A DNA stretch of 11,243 nt. Origin: Sneathiella sp. GTDB taxonomy: Bacteria; Pseudomonadota; Alphaproteobacteria; Sneathiellales; Sneathiellaceae. Below are positions 1-8,455 of the stretch, in pieces. The stretch's first letter is position 1, and each line of letters opens with the position of its first letter. The position numbers and the translations under genes are program-made. The notes below the pieces were generated by a model. That model saw only the letters and a program-made list of their open reading frames with translations, made no database searches and was not told the origin of the DNA. The DNA is taken from contig JAESPT010000455.1 of NCBI GenBank assembly GCA_016765515.1, positions 1-11,243 on the forward strand, in the 5' to 3' direction.

Positions 1-337
1 CAGTATAGGTTCCGTCAAGTTCCCGGCTAATGGATCGCAACGCGATATCTGTCTGCGATCCGTACCCTTCTTCTTCAATAATTTTGGGGCCGAAGCGCAA
101 ATATTTTTCCAGTTTCGCTGCATCAATACTGTCTTCACGTGCCAATAGATCGGCCGTTGTTGCCGTGGCCCGTGCAACAGAATCCGCCACATTCACATAT
201 CGGACAAGCTCCGCACCCATTGCCATTAGAAGAAAAAGCAAGGGAATACAAACAGCTGTTTCAATGGCAACGGCCCCTTTTTCGCCAATTTGACAAAAGC
301 ACCAGTCCGGTATTTTTTTGATTTTCAGGAAATTCAT
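1..337 (-). CDS. TadE/TadF-class pseudopilin, last gene of the tad operon in view (3' end outside window)
   Basis: This reading frame starts at ATG 337, two bases after the stop of the preceding pseudopilin gene, and stays open for 112 codons to the left edge, so its C-terminus is missing. The protein has a charged leader of about 21 residues ending in GEKG, then AVAIETA and a hydrophobic segment (about residues 27-42, with CIPLLFLLMAMG). That is a prepilin-type site: cleavage after Gly21, with Glu at +5 (Glu26) and a following membrane helix. In tad loci such proteins (TadE, TadF) are minor pseudopilins matured by CpaA/TadV and needed for Flp pilus assembly. Position +6 is Thr here, where Flp has Tyr and the neighbouring TadE has Phe. 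The ribosome binding site is weak (a GAG within the end of the upstream gene), which suggests translational coupling. The class is well supported; TadE versus TadF, or a longer TadG-like protein, cannot be decided from this fragment. Confidence 0.85.
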   Translation of the reverse strand, partial: MNFLKIKKIPDWCFCQIGEKGAVAIETAVCIPLLFLLMAMGAELVRYVNVADSVARATATTADLLAREDSIDAAKLEKYLRFGPKIIEEEGYGSQTDIALRSISRELDGTYT

Positions 338-339
338 AA

Positions 340-879
340 TCAGGGCTCGTTCTGGATGACTTTTGTTACAGTGAGAGTTTTGATGTCATTACTCAAAAGA
401 GTATCCAGATAGGGCGTGATCGCGTGCCAATTATAGGTCACACTGTACACAACCAACTGAGAAGTCGCCCCAACCACATCCGTGCCAATAACAGCATTCC
501 CATCCACATAATTGGCAACATCGTCATAAACAGAAATATTCAGGACAAGATCGTCTAGTGAAAGTTCGGTGCCAAAATACCCAGCAATGTATGTTGCGAA
601 ATCGGCCTGAACTTTAGACGCTGTAAGGGCTGTCCTCTCATCGTCATTGCCAACAGTTTGATGATCTCTGGCCACCACCCGGACGACTTCTTGAAGTTTG
701 CTGTCAATATAGTGATATCGCGCCACTTCAATAACAGAGAATAAGGACGCGAATGCAACAGGAAGCACCAAGGCAAATTCCAAGGCTGCAATGCCGCGAC
801 TATCCCGAAAAACAGACCGAATTTGACGAAATGCGACTTTGAGAAAAAGCGCTCTCAGATGTGCGAATTTGATAAACAC
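340..879 (-). CDS. tadE: TadE-family pseudopilin
   Basis: A 179-residue protein with a basic N-terminal leader ending RDSRG, followed by IAALEFALVLP and a hydrophobic helix to about residue 52. Prepilin cleavage is expected after Gly29, with Glu34 at +5 and Phe at +6, the arrangement seen in TadE-like pseudopilins. The remaining 125 or so residues would lie in the periplasm. The start is a GTG at 879. No Met occurs in the early part of the frame, and a GAGG motif lies about six bases upstream, so GTG is the best choice. The gene sits 14 bases after tadD and two bases before another pseudopilin. Inferred role: a minor pilin-like component acting with the Flp pilus, matured by the CpaA encoded upstream. 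The symbol could equally be tadF, because the two families grade into each other; the tad pseudopilin assignment itself is firm. Confidence 0.85.
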   Translation of the reverse strand: MFIKFAHLRALFLKVAFRQIRSVFRDSRGIAALEFALVLPVAFASLFSVIEVARYHYIDSKLQEVVRVVARDHQTVGNDDERTALTASKVQADFATYIAGYFGTELSLDDLVLNISVYDDVANYVDGNAVIGTDVVGATSQLVVYSVTYNWHAITPYLDTLLSNDIKTLTVTKVIQNEP

Positions 880-893
880 CCGATCCTCTTTTC

Positions 894-1736
894 CTAATGT
901 GTGTCTGCAGGTATTGAATTTTCATTGTCAAATAACATGCCTAACTTCGGCCCTGTCGCGCCACTTTTCCGTATTAATTTGAAATATTTGATATTTTCCT
1001 GAACTTCCATTTCTGGAAGATCCGTTCTGGCGATCAGTGCTGCCGCCGTGAAGTCGCCTTTCATGCCATAGGCAAATGACAAATTTTGGCGCATTCGCGC
1101 GGTTGAGTCCGCTGTGAATGCAATGTCTGTGAGGACTTCGATCGCTTCGTCATAATCACCGCTGAGAGCCAGAGACAAACCTAAATTGCTTTTGACACCC
1201 GTGCCATCCGGATCAATTTCCAAAGCCTTCCGATATAGCATCTGCGCTTTGGAACTTTCTCCAATGCCATCATTCGCCACTCCCATTGCAGCAAGAACTG
1301 TGACAGATTGCGGCGCCAGGTTTCGGGCACGCCCTAAATAAACCAGTGACTGATCCGGACTGTGGAGCGCCAACAGCGATCGACCGATCCCCATAATCGC
1401 CGAAACATTGTCATGATCAGACGCCAGGACCAGCTTAAACGTGCTGATTGCATCATGATATGCGCCAATTTCAAACAACGCTGTACCGAGTTTTTCGGCA
1501 ACATCCATATTATTTGAATTGGCATCCAACAGGTTTTTATAGATCCGAACCGCTGTCCGATAATCACCGGCCTCCTGCGCAGAATTCGCCACACTCAAAT
1601 TGGCAGCCAATTTCGGAGATTCTTCACTGCGATCGCCAAACTGTCCCGTTAAAGGTGTTACGCAACCACCAAGGACGACAGCAAAAGTACCGAGTAACAT
1701 AACATGTCTTAAGTGCGGAATAATTTTACTAAACAT
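894..1736 (-). CDS. tadD: TPR-repeat lipoprotein TadD
   Basis: A 280-residue protein with a lipoprotein signal peptide: basic start, hydrophobic stretch, then the lipobox LGGC with the lipidated Cys at residue 25. From about residue 48 it consists of tetratricopeptide repeats, with the TPR spacing of small and aromatic residues visible in segments such as AQEAGDYRTAVRIYKNLL, GAYHDAISTFKLVL and AQMLYRKALEIDPDGTGVK. TadD is the standard TPR lipoprotein of tad loci, thought to be a pilotin-like or assembly factor for the envelope part of the machine. ATG 1736 is preceded by AAGGGA about eight bases upstream. The gene lies 11 bases after tadC and 14 bases before tadE, in the same operon. The order tadB-tadC-tadD-tadE makes the assignment secure, although TPR proteins alone are hard to name. 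Confidence 0.9.
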   Translation of the reverse strand: MFSKIIPHLRHVMLLGTFAVVLGGCVTPLTGQFGDRSEESPKLAANLSVANSAQEAGDYRTAVRIYKNLLDANSNNMDVAEKLGTALFEIGAYHDAISTFKLVLASDHDNVSAIMGIGRSLLALHSPDQSLVYLGRARNLAPQSVTVLAAMGVANDGIGESSKAQMLYRKALEIDPDGTGVKSNLGLSLALSGDYDEAIEVLTDIAFTADSTARMRQNLSFAYGMKGDFTAAALIARTDLPEMEVQENIKYFKLIRKSGATGPKLGMLFDNENSIPADTH

Positions 1737-1747
1737 CAGGCAATCCC

Positions 1748-2761
1748 TTAACTTCCCAATAATTCAAATATTTTGTAGACGCTTGGACCGGCGACAATGA
1801 CCATGACCGTAGGCATAATAAAGAGCATCATTGGAAGGGTCATAATAGCGGGCAATTTTGCCGCTTTGGTCTCCAACCGCACCATTTTGTGCTTTCGGCC
1901 TTCAACAGCGATGGTGCGAAAAGATTGCGCCAGCGGCGTCCCATATTTCTCTCCCTGAGCCAGGATCAAAATAAGTGTTTTCAACTCCTCAACACCGGTG
2001 CGGTTATAGAGGTTTTCCAACGCCTCCCGGCGATCCGGTAAAATACTGAGCTCGGCACTTGTCAGTTCCAGCTCATTGGCCATGGCCTGGTGAGACATCC
2101 GCAATTCTTTTGCCACCCGCAGAATGAGCGTATCAAGGGTCAGACCGGCTTCGGCGCAAATAACCATCAGATCGACAGCGTCTGTCACGCCGTCTTCCAG
2201 ATGCCTGCGACGTCTGTTCGCCAACCCTGCAATAATAATATCGGGTATGTTGCTGGCTGCAATAAAGGCAACAGCCAGGACAACAATGCGAATGACAAGT
2301 GCATCGGCAAACATTTCCCGTGACGCCATAAATAACCAGGCTGAACTGACACCGACTAATGAGCACAAAAACTTCAGGGCGATACCTATGCTGACTGCGT
2401 CCTGCATGCGAATACCCGCATGGATAAGATTTTTCTCCAGTTTTTGACGATCAGATTGGCCATAAATTGGAATTTTTGATGCCAGAAGAGATAAAGGTGC
2501 CAAAATGCGAATAATCGTAGATGTATTATCCTCATCGCCTGCAGATGCATAATTATTTCCCAAAGTGACATTGCTATACTGCCGAGCAACAGGGGACAGC
2601 GCCAAATTTAACCGACGGTCTACAGCATGCTGTTTAAGCGCGTAGCGCCAATAGAAAGCGGATCCAAGTGCAAATACCGCAACAGCGACAAAAAAAGAAA
2701 ATCCAATCAGAATTTGTTCTGAGGAAATTAAGGAAATCCAGTTATTGAAAAATTCCTGCAT
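1748..2761 (-). CDS. tadC: Inner-membrane platform protein TadC (type II secretion F domain)
   Basis: A 337-residue polytopic membrane protein. Hydrophobic segments appear near residues 17-36 and in two stretches between about 110 and 160. A cytoplasmic GspF-type domain follows (about 170-300, with DLMVICAEAGLTLDTLI and the LAQGEKYGTPLAQSFR block typical of TadC), then a C-terminal hydrophobic pair from about 305 to 330. With TadB it forms the inner-membrane platform on which the CpaF ATPase drives Flp pilin polymerisation. ATG 2761 follows the tadB stop by six bases, and its AAGG ribosome binding site overlaps that stop, indicating coupled translation. Length and layout match the family; nothing appears truncated. 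Confidence 0.93.
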   Translation of the reverse strand: MQEFFNNWISLISSEQILIGFSFFVAVAVFALGSAFYWRYALKQHAVDRRLNLALSPVARQYSNVTLGNNYASAGDEDNTSTIIRILAPLSLLASKIPIYGQSDRQKLEKNLIHAGIRMQDAVSIGIALKFLCSLVGVSSAWLFMASREMFADALVIRIVVLAVAFIAASNIPDIIIAGLANRRRRHLEDGVTDAVDLMVICAEAGLTLDTLILRVAKELRMSHQAMANELELTSAELSILPDRREALENLYNRTGVEELKTLILILAQGEKYGTPLAQSFRTIAVEGRKHKMVRLETKAAKLPAIMTLPMMLFIMPTVMVIVAGPSVYKIFELLGS

Positions 2762-2767
2762 GATACC

Positions 2768-3760
2768 TTACCTCACTGATTTCATAAGCATGTAGATGCA
2801 CAGAATACCAACCAGAAGGCTCCCGGCCATATATTGCAACATTAGTTGACCTGTGGAATTTTCAAAAAAGAAGAAAAAGCCGTCCTTATTTGTCATGTAT
2901 AGATAGAGGCCAAACAAAAAAGGAATTGCAGAAATTATTGACGCTGAAACCCGCACCTCGGATGTTGTCGCTTTAACCTTCTTTTTCAGCAAATTCCGGT
3001 CGCGAAGCAATTGAGACAGGTTATCCAGTGTCTCTGCTAGCTGCCCACCTGTTTCACGTTGCAAGAGCAAAGTGACAGAAAAAAACCTCAATTCCGGTAA
3101 ATCTATTTCTCGAATACCACCCTCCAGGGCAGGCGCCAAATCGACACCAATTTTCAAGCGATCTGCGATGCGGGCAAAAACAGGGCCAATCGGAGCCGGT
3201 ATTTCTTCGCCTATGCTTCTAATCCCCTCTGCAACAGGGACACCCGCGCGAGCGCCACGGCTTATGATCTCCAATGCATCCGGAAAATAATTATAAAAGG
3301 ATTTTACAGCCTGCCCCGCCCTGAAATGAATAATGCTGACTGTGACAGCAGGCGCTGTTCCTGCAAATAATCCAATCCCGTTCAGAAATCCAATACCGAA
3401 ATAAACCGATAACAGGCCGATTAAAATTGCGGAACCGAAAGATGAAAAGACAATCACGCGTATTGCCAGTTCCCGACCACCGGCCAGAGCCGTCCGGGTT
3501 TCGACAAACGCCATAACTTTTTTCCAAAGAAAATGCTGATCCTTTTCATCTCGAAAAACATTTTCAGACGAACCTGCATTTTTGCCCATTGCCTGGTATC
3601 CGGTGACCATGCCCAGCCGTTCATTGATACCAGTCTGATTTCTCTGGTGGATTGATAACCAGGCGAAAAAGATGGATCCGACAAAGGCAAGTCCAATAAA
3701 GGCTGTAAATGCAATTATATCAGCGATAGCAAAATCAAAGGAGGAGAGCCATTCGATCAT
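2768..3760 (-). CDS. tadB: Inner-membrane platform protein TadB (type II secretion F domain)
   Basis: A 330-residue membrane protein, paralogous to TadC. Hydrophobic segments lie near residues 12-35, 102-145, 271-290 and 308-326. The GspF-type cytoplasmic domain spans about 155-265 and contains FPDALEIISRGARAGVPVAEGI and LLLQRETGGQLAETLDNLS, both highly characteristic of TadB. It partners TadC in the pilus motor platform. The start ATG overlaps the cpaF stop by four bases (ATGA, 3757-3760), and an AGGAAG motif lies about eight bases upstream. The overlap points to fixed stoichiometry with the CpaF ATPase. Length is normal for the family (just over 300 residues). Confidence 0.95.
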   Translation of the reverse strand: MIEWLSSFDFAIADIIAFTAFIGLAFVGSIFFAWLSIHQRNQTGINERLGMVTGYQAMGKNAGSSENVFRDEKDQHFLWKKVMAFVETRTALAGGRELAIRVIVFSSFGSAILIGLLSVYFGIGFLNGIGLFAGTAPAVTVSIIHFRAGQAVKSFYNYFPDALEIISRGARAGVPVAEGIRSIGEEIPAPIGPVFARIADRLKIGVDLAPALEGGIREIDLPELRFFSVTLLLQRETGGQLAETLDNLSQLLRDRNLLKKKVKATTSEVRVSASIISAIPFLFGLYLYMTNKDGFFFFFENSTGQLMLQYMAGSLLVGILCIYMLMKSVR

Positions 3761-5142
3761 GCGAATGCTTCCTGCAGGGCATCGGTTAATCCGTAATATT
3801 GAGCTTGTTTGTAAAATTTCGGCCGAATACCACTCGCTAAAAATTCCCCGGCCAAAGTTCCGTCTGCCATCTCCTCTTTATAGTCATAAGTAAAGAGATC
3901 CTGGCTGACAATCACATCCCCTTCCAGTCCGACAACTTCAGTAATAGACGTTACCCTGCGGCGGCCATCTCGCATGCGCTCCAGATAAATTATGAGGTCA
4001 ACAGCACTGACGATCTGACGTCGAAGAGCAAGGATTGGCATCTGCATTGTCCCCATCAACATCATGTTTTCCAGGCGTATCAATGCATCCCGAGCAGAAT
4101 TGGAATGGATTGTTGACATACTACCCGAATGTCCCGTGTTCATTGCCTGCAGCATATCAAAGGCTTCGGCGCCTCGAACCTCGCCAATGATTATGCGGTC
4201 AGGGCGCATGCGCAGGGCATTTCGGAGCAAATCCCGCTGCGTAACCTCACCGGCACCTTCAATGTTTTGCGGACGTGTTTCAAGGCTGATCACATGAGGC
4301 TGCTGAAGACGTAACTCCGCGGCATCTTCAATGGTGACAATGCGCTCCCGTCGGTCAATCATGGCGGACATGGCATTCATCATCGTTGTTTTGCCAGACC
4401 CTGTCCCGCCAGCAATTATTATATTCAACCGGATACGAGCACAAATTTCTAACAACCGAGCCATGCCTTTGGACAGACTGCCAGAACGGGCGAAATCATC
4501 CAGCAACAAAGAATCTTTGGGAAATTTTCGAATGGAGATACACGTTCCTTTTAGCGCCAGCGGCGGCCCGACAACATTCACCCGGCTGCCATCAGCCAGT
4601 CGGGCGTCAACCATTGGACTGCTTTCATCAATGCGGCGTCCAACACGAGAAGCGATACGTTGTGCTATTCTCAGAACGTGAAGGTCATCCCGGAAGGTAA
4701 TATCCGTTTCCTCGATAATCCCATTGCGTTCAACAAACACGCTATTCGGTCCATTGACCATAATGTCGGCAATTGTGTCATCCTTCATCAAAGGCTCGAT
4801 TGGCCCCAGTCCCAACATGTCATCCAACATTTCAAGAGCAATCGCTTCCTGCTCTTTCTGATTCAATTGCAGGCGCTGTTCGCTGGCAATATCACCAACG
4901 GCTTTGTTAATCTGTGCCAGGAGTTGGTCAGAATTTGTACGGGCCGCGACAGTCGGATCAATGCGTGCAAGAAGCGCCTCTTGAATGGCATCCCTGGCGA
5001 AATTGGATTTTGTAACAGTGTCATTGCGCGCGGAGACCCGGTCTCCACCGGAGGTCATCAGGTTTATCGGCGAAGAGCCAGCTGTTCCACCCGTGATCTC
5101 TCTTGGCTCAGTTAAGAGGCTTTTTTCCTTTTTTCCAAACAT
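3757..5142 (-). CDS. cpaF: Flp pilus assembly ATPase CpaF/TadA
   Basis: A 461-residue hexameric-type secretion ATPase (VirB11/GspE superfamily) that powers Flp pilus extension, and probably retraction, from the cytoplasmic face. All core motifs are intact: Walker [10 protein letters not shown] at residues 245-253, the Asp box around VTIEDAAEL (269-277), the Walker B region [12 protein letters not shown] (316-327) and the His box [13 protein letters not shown] (337-349). The first hundred or so residues form the variable N-terminal part. ATG 5142 shares one base with the cpaE stop (TGATG) and is preceded by a strong purine-rich site (GGAAGGG). The downstream end overlaps tadB. This is the best conserved gene of the operon. 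Confidence 0.97.
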   Translation of the reverse strand: MFGKKEKSLLTEPREITGGTAGSSPINLMTSGGDRVSARNDTVTKSNFARDAIQEALLARIDPTVAARTNSDQLLAQINKAVGDIASEQRLQLNQKEQEAIALEMLDDMLGLGPIEPLMKDDTIADIMVNGPNSVFVERNGIIEETDITFRDDLHVLRIAQRIASRVGRRIDESSPMVDARLADGSRVNVVGPPLALKGTCISIRKFPKDSLLLDDFARSGSLSKGMARLLEICARIRLNIIIAGGTGSGKTTMMNAMSAMIDRRERIVTIEDAAELRLQQPHVISLETRPQNIEGAGEVTQRDLLRNALRMRPDRIIIGEVRGAEAFDMLQAMNTGHSGSMSTIHSNSARDALIRLENMMLMGTMQMPILALRRQIVSAVDLIIYLERMRDGRRRVTSITEVVGLEGDVIVSQDLFTYDYKEEMADGTLAGEFLASGIRPKFYKQAQYYGLTDALQEAFA

Positions 5143-6356
5143 CAGCCCTTCCTTCTTAATACGTCTAATAACCGGCGCGGTTTAATAACTGCATTTCCAA
5201 CGAGACCATGAGCTAATTTCCGGACTGCTTTTGTCGCCGTTCCATTCTGCATTGAAAAAGGTTTTCCCATGACGGAAGCCTGGATTCCGGCTGTTTTTGC
5301 GTAAGGAATTTCATAGTCGACCTTGCGGTTGAGAGCCGCTTCGATTTTAGTCAGTTTCAGGGCACCCCTTTGCGGCGGTAGAATATTATTCAGGACAAGG
5401 AGTGTTCGACCATTTGGGTTGCCCGTATCCAATTCATTTATATATCTGGCGGCATCCCGGACCGAGGCAATATCTGAAGTAACCACAACAATTCGCAAAT
5501 CTGCGCTCTTGGCAACTTCCATCATGTCACTGTTAATCAGGGATGGCATGTCCAGCCCAACATAATGGAACTGTTTCTGAAGGGCGCGAACCAATTCATT
5601 GACTGCGTTCGCTCGCAATTCTGTTGCCGACCCCAGTGGTTCTTCGGAAGATAATATTCGAAGCCGTTTCCCCACCGTGATCATCGCACGCTCAAGAAAC
5701 AAAGGGTCCAGCCTATCACTGTTATGCAGGATTTCACTGAGACCCTGATTGGATTTCTGATTGAATGATAATCCAAGCGTCCCTGATTGCAGATTAAGGT
5801 CAATCAGGGCGACCCGGCGACCCAGATCTTCTGCAATTAACCAGGAAATATTACTGAGAAGTGTTGTGGCTCCAACGCCCCCGCGTGCGCCAAGAATAGC
5901 AATTACTTTTCCTGCCCGTTGCCTGGCTTGGGATAACGGTAGAATTCCCAAAGCCTGGTGCAGAGAACGGCTGAATAGATCATAAGGCAACGGTTTTGCC
6001 AGATAATCCTGTATGCCCATTTGCACAAGATCCCGGAACAGTCCGATATCGTTGCGTTTTCCAATAACAATCACTTGAACACTAGGTTCACAGACATTGG
6101 CAAGGCTCTCCAGATCATTCGCCGGAAAGTCAGACGCACTCACATCTACGATCAAAACCTTGGGAGATTCATGGTCGGTGAAAAATTTAATGGCATCCTT
6201 AAGGGATCCACGGGCAACCACAGAGTTATTTTGCCCCAAACGGCGCAAATACTCTGCGATAACCGTTTCAGTTTCTCCGTCATCGATAAAAGCAATAACT
6301 TCACGATATTCTGCAGTATCTGCAGATCCGTCGACTGGTTTAAGTGCAATAGCCAT
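5142..6356 (-). CDS. cpaE: CpaE/TadZ pilus localisation protein (receiver-like plus MinD-like ATPase domain)
   Basis: A 404-residue protein with two parts. The N-terminal 15-140 region is an atypical receiver domain with an acidic pair (IDDGET, about residues 25-26), an Asp at the expected strand-3 position (LIVDVSA, about 71) and a Lys at the strand-5 position (LAKPLP, about 121). The usual Thr/Ser after strand 4 is replaced (VIVIGK). From about residue 149 follows a MinD/ParA-like domain. Its Walker A is GARGGVGATT (about 156-165), lacking both lysines of the KGGxGKT consensus, a degeneration known in CpaE/TadZ proteins. ALIDLNLQSGTLGL forms the following block. CpaE places the Tad machine in the cell, often at a pole. 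ATG 6356 is preferred over the adjoining TTG codon 6359; it lies 13 bases after the cpaD stop. The gene overlaps cpaF by one base. Confidence 0.93.
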   Translation of the reverse strand: MAIALKPVDGSADTAEYREVIAFIDDGETETVIAEYLRRLGQNNSVVARGSLKDAIKFFTDHESPKVLIVDVSASDFPANDLESLANVCEPSVQVIVIGKRNDIGLFRDLVQMGIQDYLAKPLPYDLFSRSLHQALGILPLSQARQRAGKVIAILGARGGVGATTLLSNISWLIAEDLGRRVALIDLNLQSGTLGLSFNQKSNQGLSEILHNSDRLDPLFLERAMITVGKRLRILSSEEPLGSATELRANAVNELVRALQKQFHYVGLDMPSLINSDMMEVAKSADLRIVVVTSDIASVRDAARYINELDTGNPNGRTLLVLNNILPPQRGALKLTKIEAALNRKVDYEIPYAKTAGIQASVMGKPFSMQNGTATKAVRKLAHGLVGNAVIKPRRLLDVLRRKG

Positions 6357-6369
6357 CAAACTCGTTCCG

Positions 6370-7005
6370 TTAATTATTCAGAAAATTGGATGTATTGGAA
6401 TCTGGAAGAGGTTTCAGTTTGTCCGAATAATATCGGCGCACTGCATTAACCGCTGTTTGGCCACTGGCCATATCCAAAGACCGCCCCCGAACCAGGTCCC
6501 TGGGATTAACCAGTGTAAGGGCTAGATTTCGGTCTACGGAGCAACCCAGATTGCTGCTGTTTCGATTACTGCTATTTATCAGATTCCCATTACTCCAATC
6601 TGTGCATTCAGCAAGATTAAGCAGAAACTGGTCTACCCTGATTGTGACCGTGGAAGGTATTTCATTAGCCTCGAAAGGGGTTAATCTGATTTGTGTCGGT
6701 TCAATTCCGAGATTCTCTAATAAAGAGACCACATGATCAGCTGACTGCGGATCTGGTGACAATACCCAGACTTCGGCATTCCTGTTGACACTGATATTTT
6801 CAAGAAATACGTCTAGTTTTTCTTTGCTGCCTGCGGTAGGCTGACGCTGTAGCATCTGAAGGTTAATCTGGTGGCTTACCAGCTCAACGATTGCCGGTTT
6901 TGCTCTTTCTTCGGAGGACCATTTTGCAATTTCTCCAGTGCAGCCACCGACAGTAACGGTGGTCGCCAGCGCCAGGGCAATTACAGTATTTTTTTTGCTC
7001 ATCAT
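6370..7005 (-). CDS. cpaD: CpaD-family pilus lipoprotein
   Basis: A protein of about 211 residues with a lipoprotein signal peptide (MMSKKNTVIALALATTVTVGGC, with the lipobox Cys at residue 22). The mature part contains the block AEVWVLSPDPQSADHVV and a conserved-looking C-terminal region (about 150-195), including CSVDRNLALTLVNPRDLV, as in alphaproteobacterial CpaD. It is thought to be an outer-membrane or periplasmic partner of the CpaC secretin, filling the place of RcpB in other tad loci. The start is uncertain: ATG 7002, 7005 and 7014 are all possible, as is GTG 7041, which would overlap cpaC. ATG 7005 was chosen because AGGA at the cpaC stop lies about 11 bases upstream; 7014 is only two bases from that site. 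Position between cpaC and cpaE supports the name. Confidence 0.85.
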   Translation of the reverse strand: MMSKKNTVIALALATTVTVGGCTGEIAKWSSEERAKPAIVELVSHQINLQMLQRQPTAGSKEKLDVFLENISVNRNAEVWVLSPDPQSADHVVSLLENLGIEPTQIRLTPFEANEIPSTVTIRVDQFLLNLAECTDWSNGNLINSSNRNSSNLGCSVDRNLALTLVNPRDLVRGRSLDMASGQTAVNAVRRYYSDKLKPLPDSNTSNFLNN

Positions 7006-7018
7006 CACGGTCATATTC

Positions 7019-8437
7019 CTAATAGTAAAAACCGGCAGCACCGTTCAAGCGAACTCCGCCTGGCCCCATTGTCGTCCGCAGTGTTGGAGAAACCCCGGGG
7101 CGAGCAACACGATTTTCGAATATTCTCTCCAAATCAGAAGAGGGTCGATAGGCTGACATAGGCGTTGAATATTGGTTTGTTTCGGTAGGTTCAACCACAT
7201 ATGCGGTTGCAATGACCACCAGTTCCGTTTCGTTTTTTTGAAAGGAATCAGACCTGAACAAGGACCCCAGAATTGGAAGGTCTCCCAGTCCTGGAAATTT
7301 GGAAACAATACTTCGGGTATTATTTTGCAACAGTCCGGCAAGAGCAAAACTCTGACCACTTGCAAGTTCGATCGTCGTTTCTGTCCGTCTTGCCGACACG
7401 GCCGGAATAGAGAAACCGTTCAACACGATGGCCCCTTCACTCGACAATTCACTCACTTCTGGACGAATGCGCAGCGAAATACGATTATCGGACAGGATTG
7501 TCGGAACAAAATCCAGAATGACGCCGAATTTCTTAAACTCGATAGTAATCTCGCTGCCATCCTGATTGATCGGAATTGGAAATTCACCGCCGGCAAAAAA
7601 GCTGGCGGTTTCTCCAGAGACAGCGGTCAGGTTTGGCTCAGCGAGAACAGACACCACGCCTTCTTCCGCCAGAGCATCAATCACGGCGGTTGCGGACATA
7701 TTTGAATCGGAAAATCCGATCCCTGCGCTGCCACCGTTTAACGCTGTCAGGCTGCTGTTGGCCACAAACGAACCTGCACCGGCCGTGATAGGGTTTCGCC
7801 CCGTCAATAGGCCGACTGCAAAATTGCCGGGTGAAAGTATGACATCCCAATTGATACCGAATTCGCGGGTCACTTCCCGGGACATCTCGGCGATGCGTAC
7901 CCGAATATTCACCTGGTTGGATGCGGTTATTTTAAGTTGGTTTATCACGCCTACGTCTTCGCTGATATACCCCTCAGCAATAGAAAGGATAGCTTCGGCA
8001 ACGTCAGCACTTGCAACGGATCCTCGAATGAAGATCCGACCTGGCGTAGAACTGATGGAGACATTGACTTTGGGAAACTTACCGTGAATTAGTTCAGTCA
8101 AATCACTGTAATCCCGGAACACTTTTATGACTTTCTCAAGAATTATCTTCTCATCTTTATCAAGCGCATAAAGTGTTGTTTCACCCACCTGTTGCGCCAG
8201 GATAAAGATATTGCTGGCAGAAACAGTCTGAATATCCGCGATTTCAGGATTAGCGATAAAAATCTGCTTTGCCGGGCGCAGAAGAGTGACAAGCGTCCCC
8301 TTGTTTATTTCAAGTCTAAGTTTTCCCTCATCGGCGACGGAGTATCCGCCTGCTGCCAGCGTAAGAACACACGCTAACAAAAGAGAGACAGACTTTCTCC
8401 GCAAATGTTCCAACGCTTTTGTCATGTGATACAGCAT
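7019..8437 (-). CDS. cpaC: Outer-membrane secretin CpaC/RcpA
   Basis: A secretin of about 472 residues that forms the outer-membrane channel for the Flp pilus. A signal peptide covers about residues 1-35 (basic LRRK, then a hydrophobic core, cleavage near SVA-DEG). Next come the N-terminal pilus domain (about 40-110, LEINKGTLVTLLRPAKQIFI), a BON-like domain (about 120-165, GRIFIRGSVASADVAEAIL) and the secretin core (about 180-417). The hallmark FPGLGDLPILGSLFR is at about 381-395. The start is ambiguous: TTG 8452 and ATG 8437 are in frame, and ATG 8425 follows closely. ATG 8437 is favoured because a GGGG run lies nine bases upstream, whereas TTG 8452 has almost no space after its GGGG. The gene follows cpaB closely and its stop precedes cpaD by 13 bases. 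Confidence 0.95.
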   Translation of the reverse strand: MLYHMTKALEHLRRKSVSLLLACVLTLAAGGYSVADEGKLRLEINKGTLVTLLRPAKQIFIANPEIADIQTVSASNIFILAQQVGETTLYALDKDEKIILEKVIKVFRDYSDLTELIHGKFPKVNVSISSTPGRIFIRGSVASADVAEAILSIAEGYISEDVGVINQLKITASNQVNIRVRIAEMSREVTREFGINWDVILSPGNFAVGLLTGRNPITAGAGSFVANSSLTALNGGSAGIGFSDSNMSATAVIDALAEEGVVSVLAEPNLTAVSGETASFFAGGEFPIPINQDGSEITIEFKKFGVILDFVPTILSDNRISLRIRPEVSELSSEGAIVLNGFSIPAVSARRTETTIELASGQSFALAGLLQNNTRSIVSKFPGLGDLPILGSLFRSDSFQKNETELVVIATAYVVEPTETNQYSTPMSAYRPSSDLERIFENRVARPGVSPTLRTTMGPGGVRLNGAAGFYY

Positions 8438-8455
8438 GAATTTTTTCCCCAACCC

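Noticed and set aside
30..321. Plus-strand open frames at the left edge
   Set aside because: They are antisense to the minus-strand pseudopilin 1-337, which has a proper prepilin site and operon context.
4331..5115. Plus-strand open frames opposite cpaF
   Set aside because: They lie wholly antisense to the best conserved gene in the window and encode arginine- and serine-rich peptides typical of reverse-complement shadows.
8438..8452. TTG start for cpaC at 8452
   Set aside because: Its purine-rich site directly abuts the codon, whereas ATG 8437 has a well-spaced GGGG and still leaves a full signal peptide.
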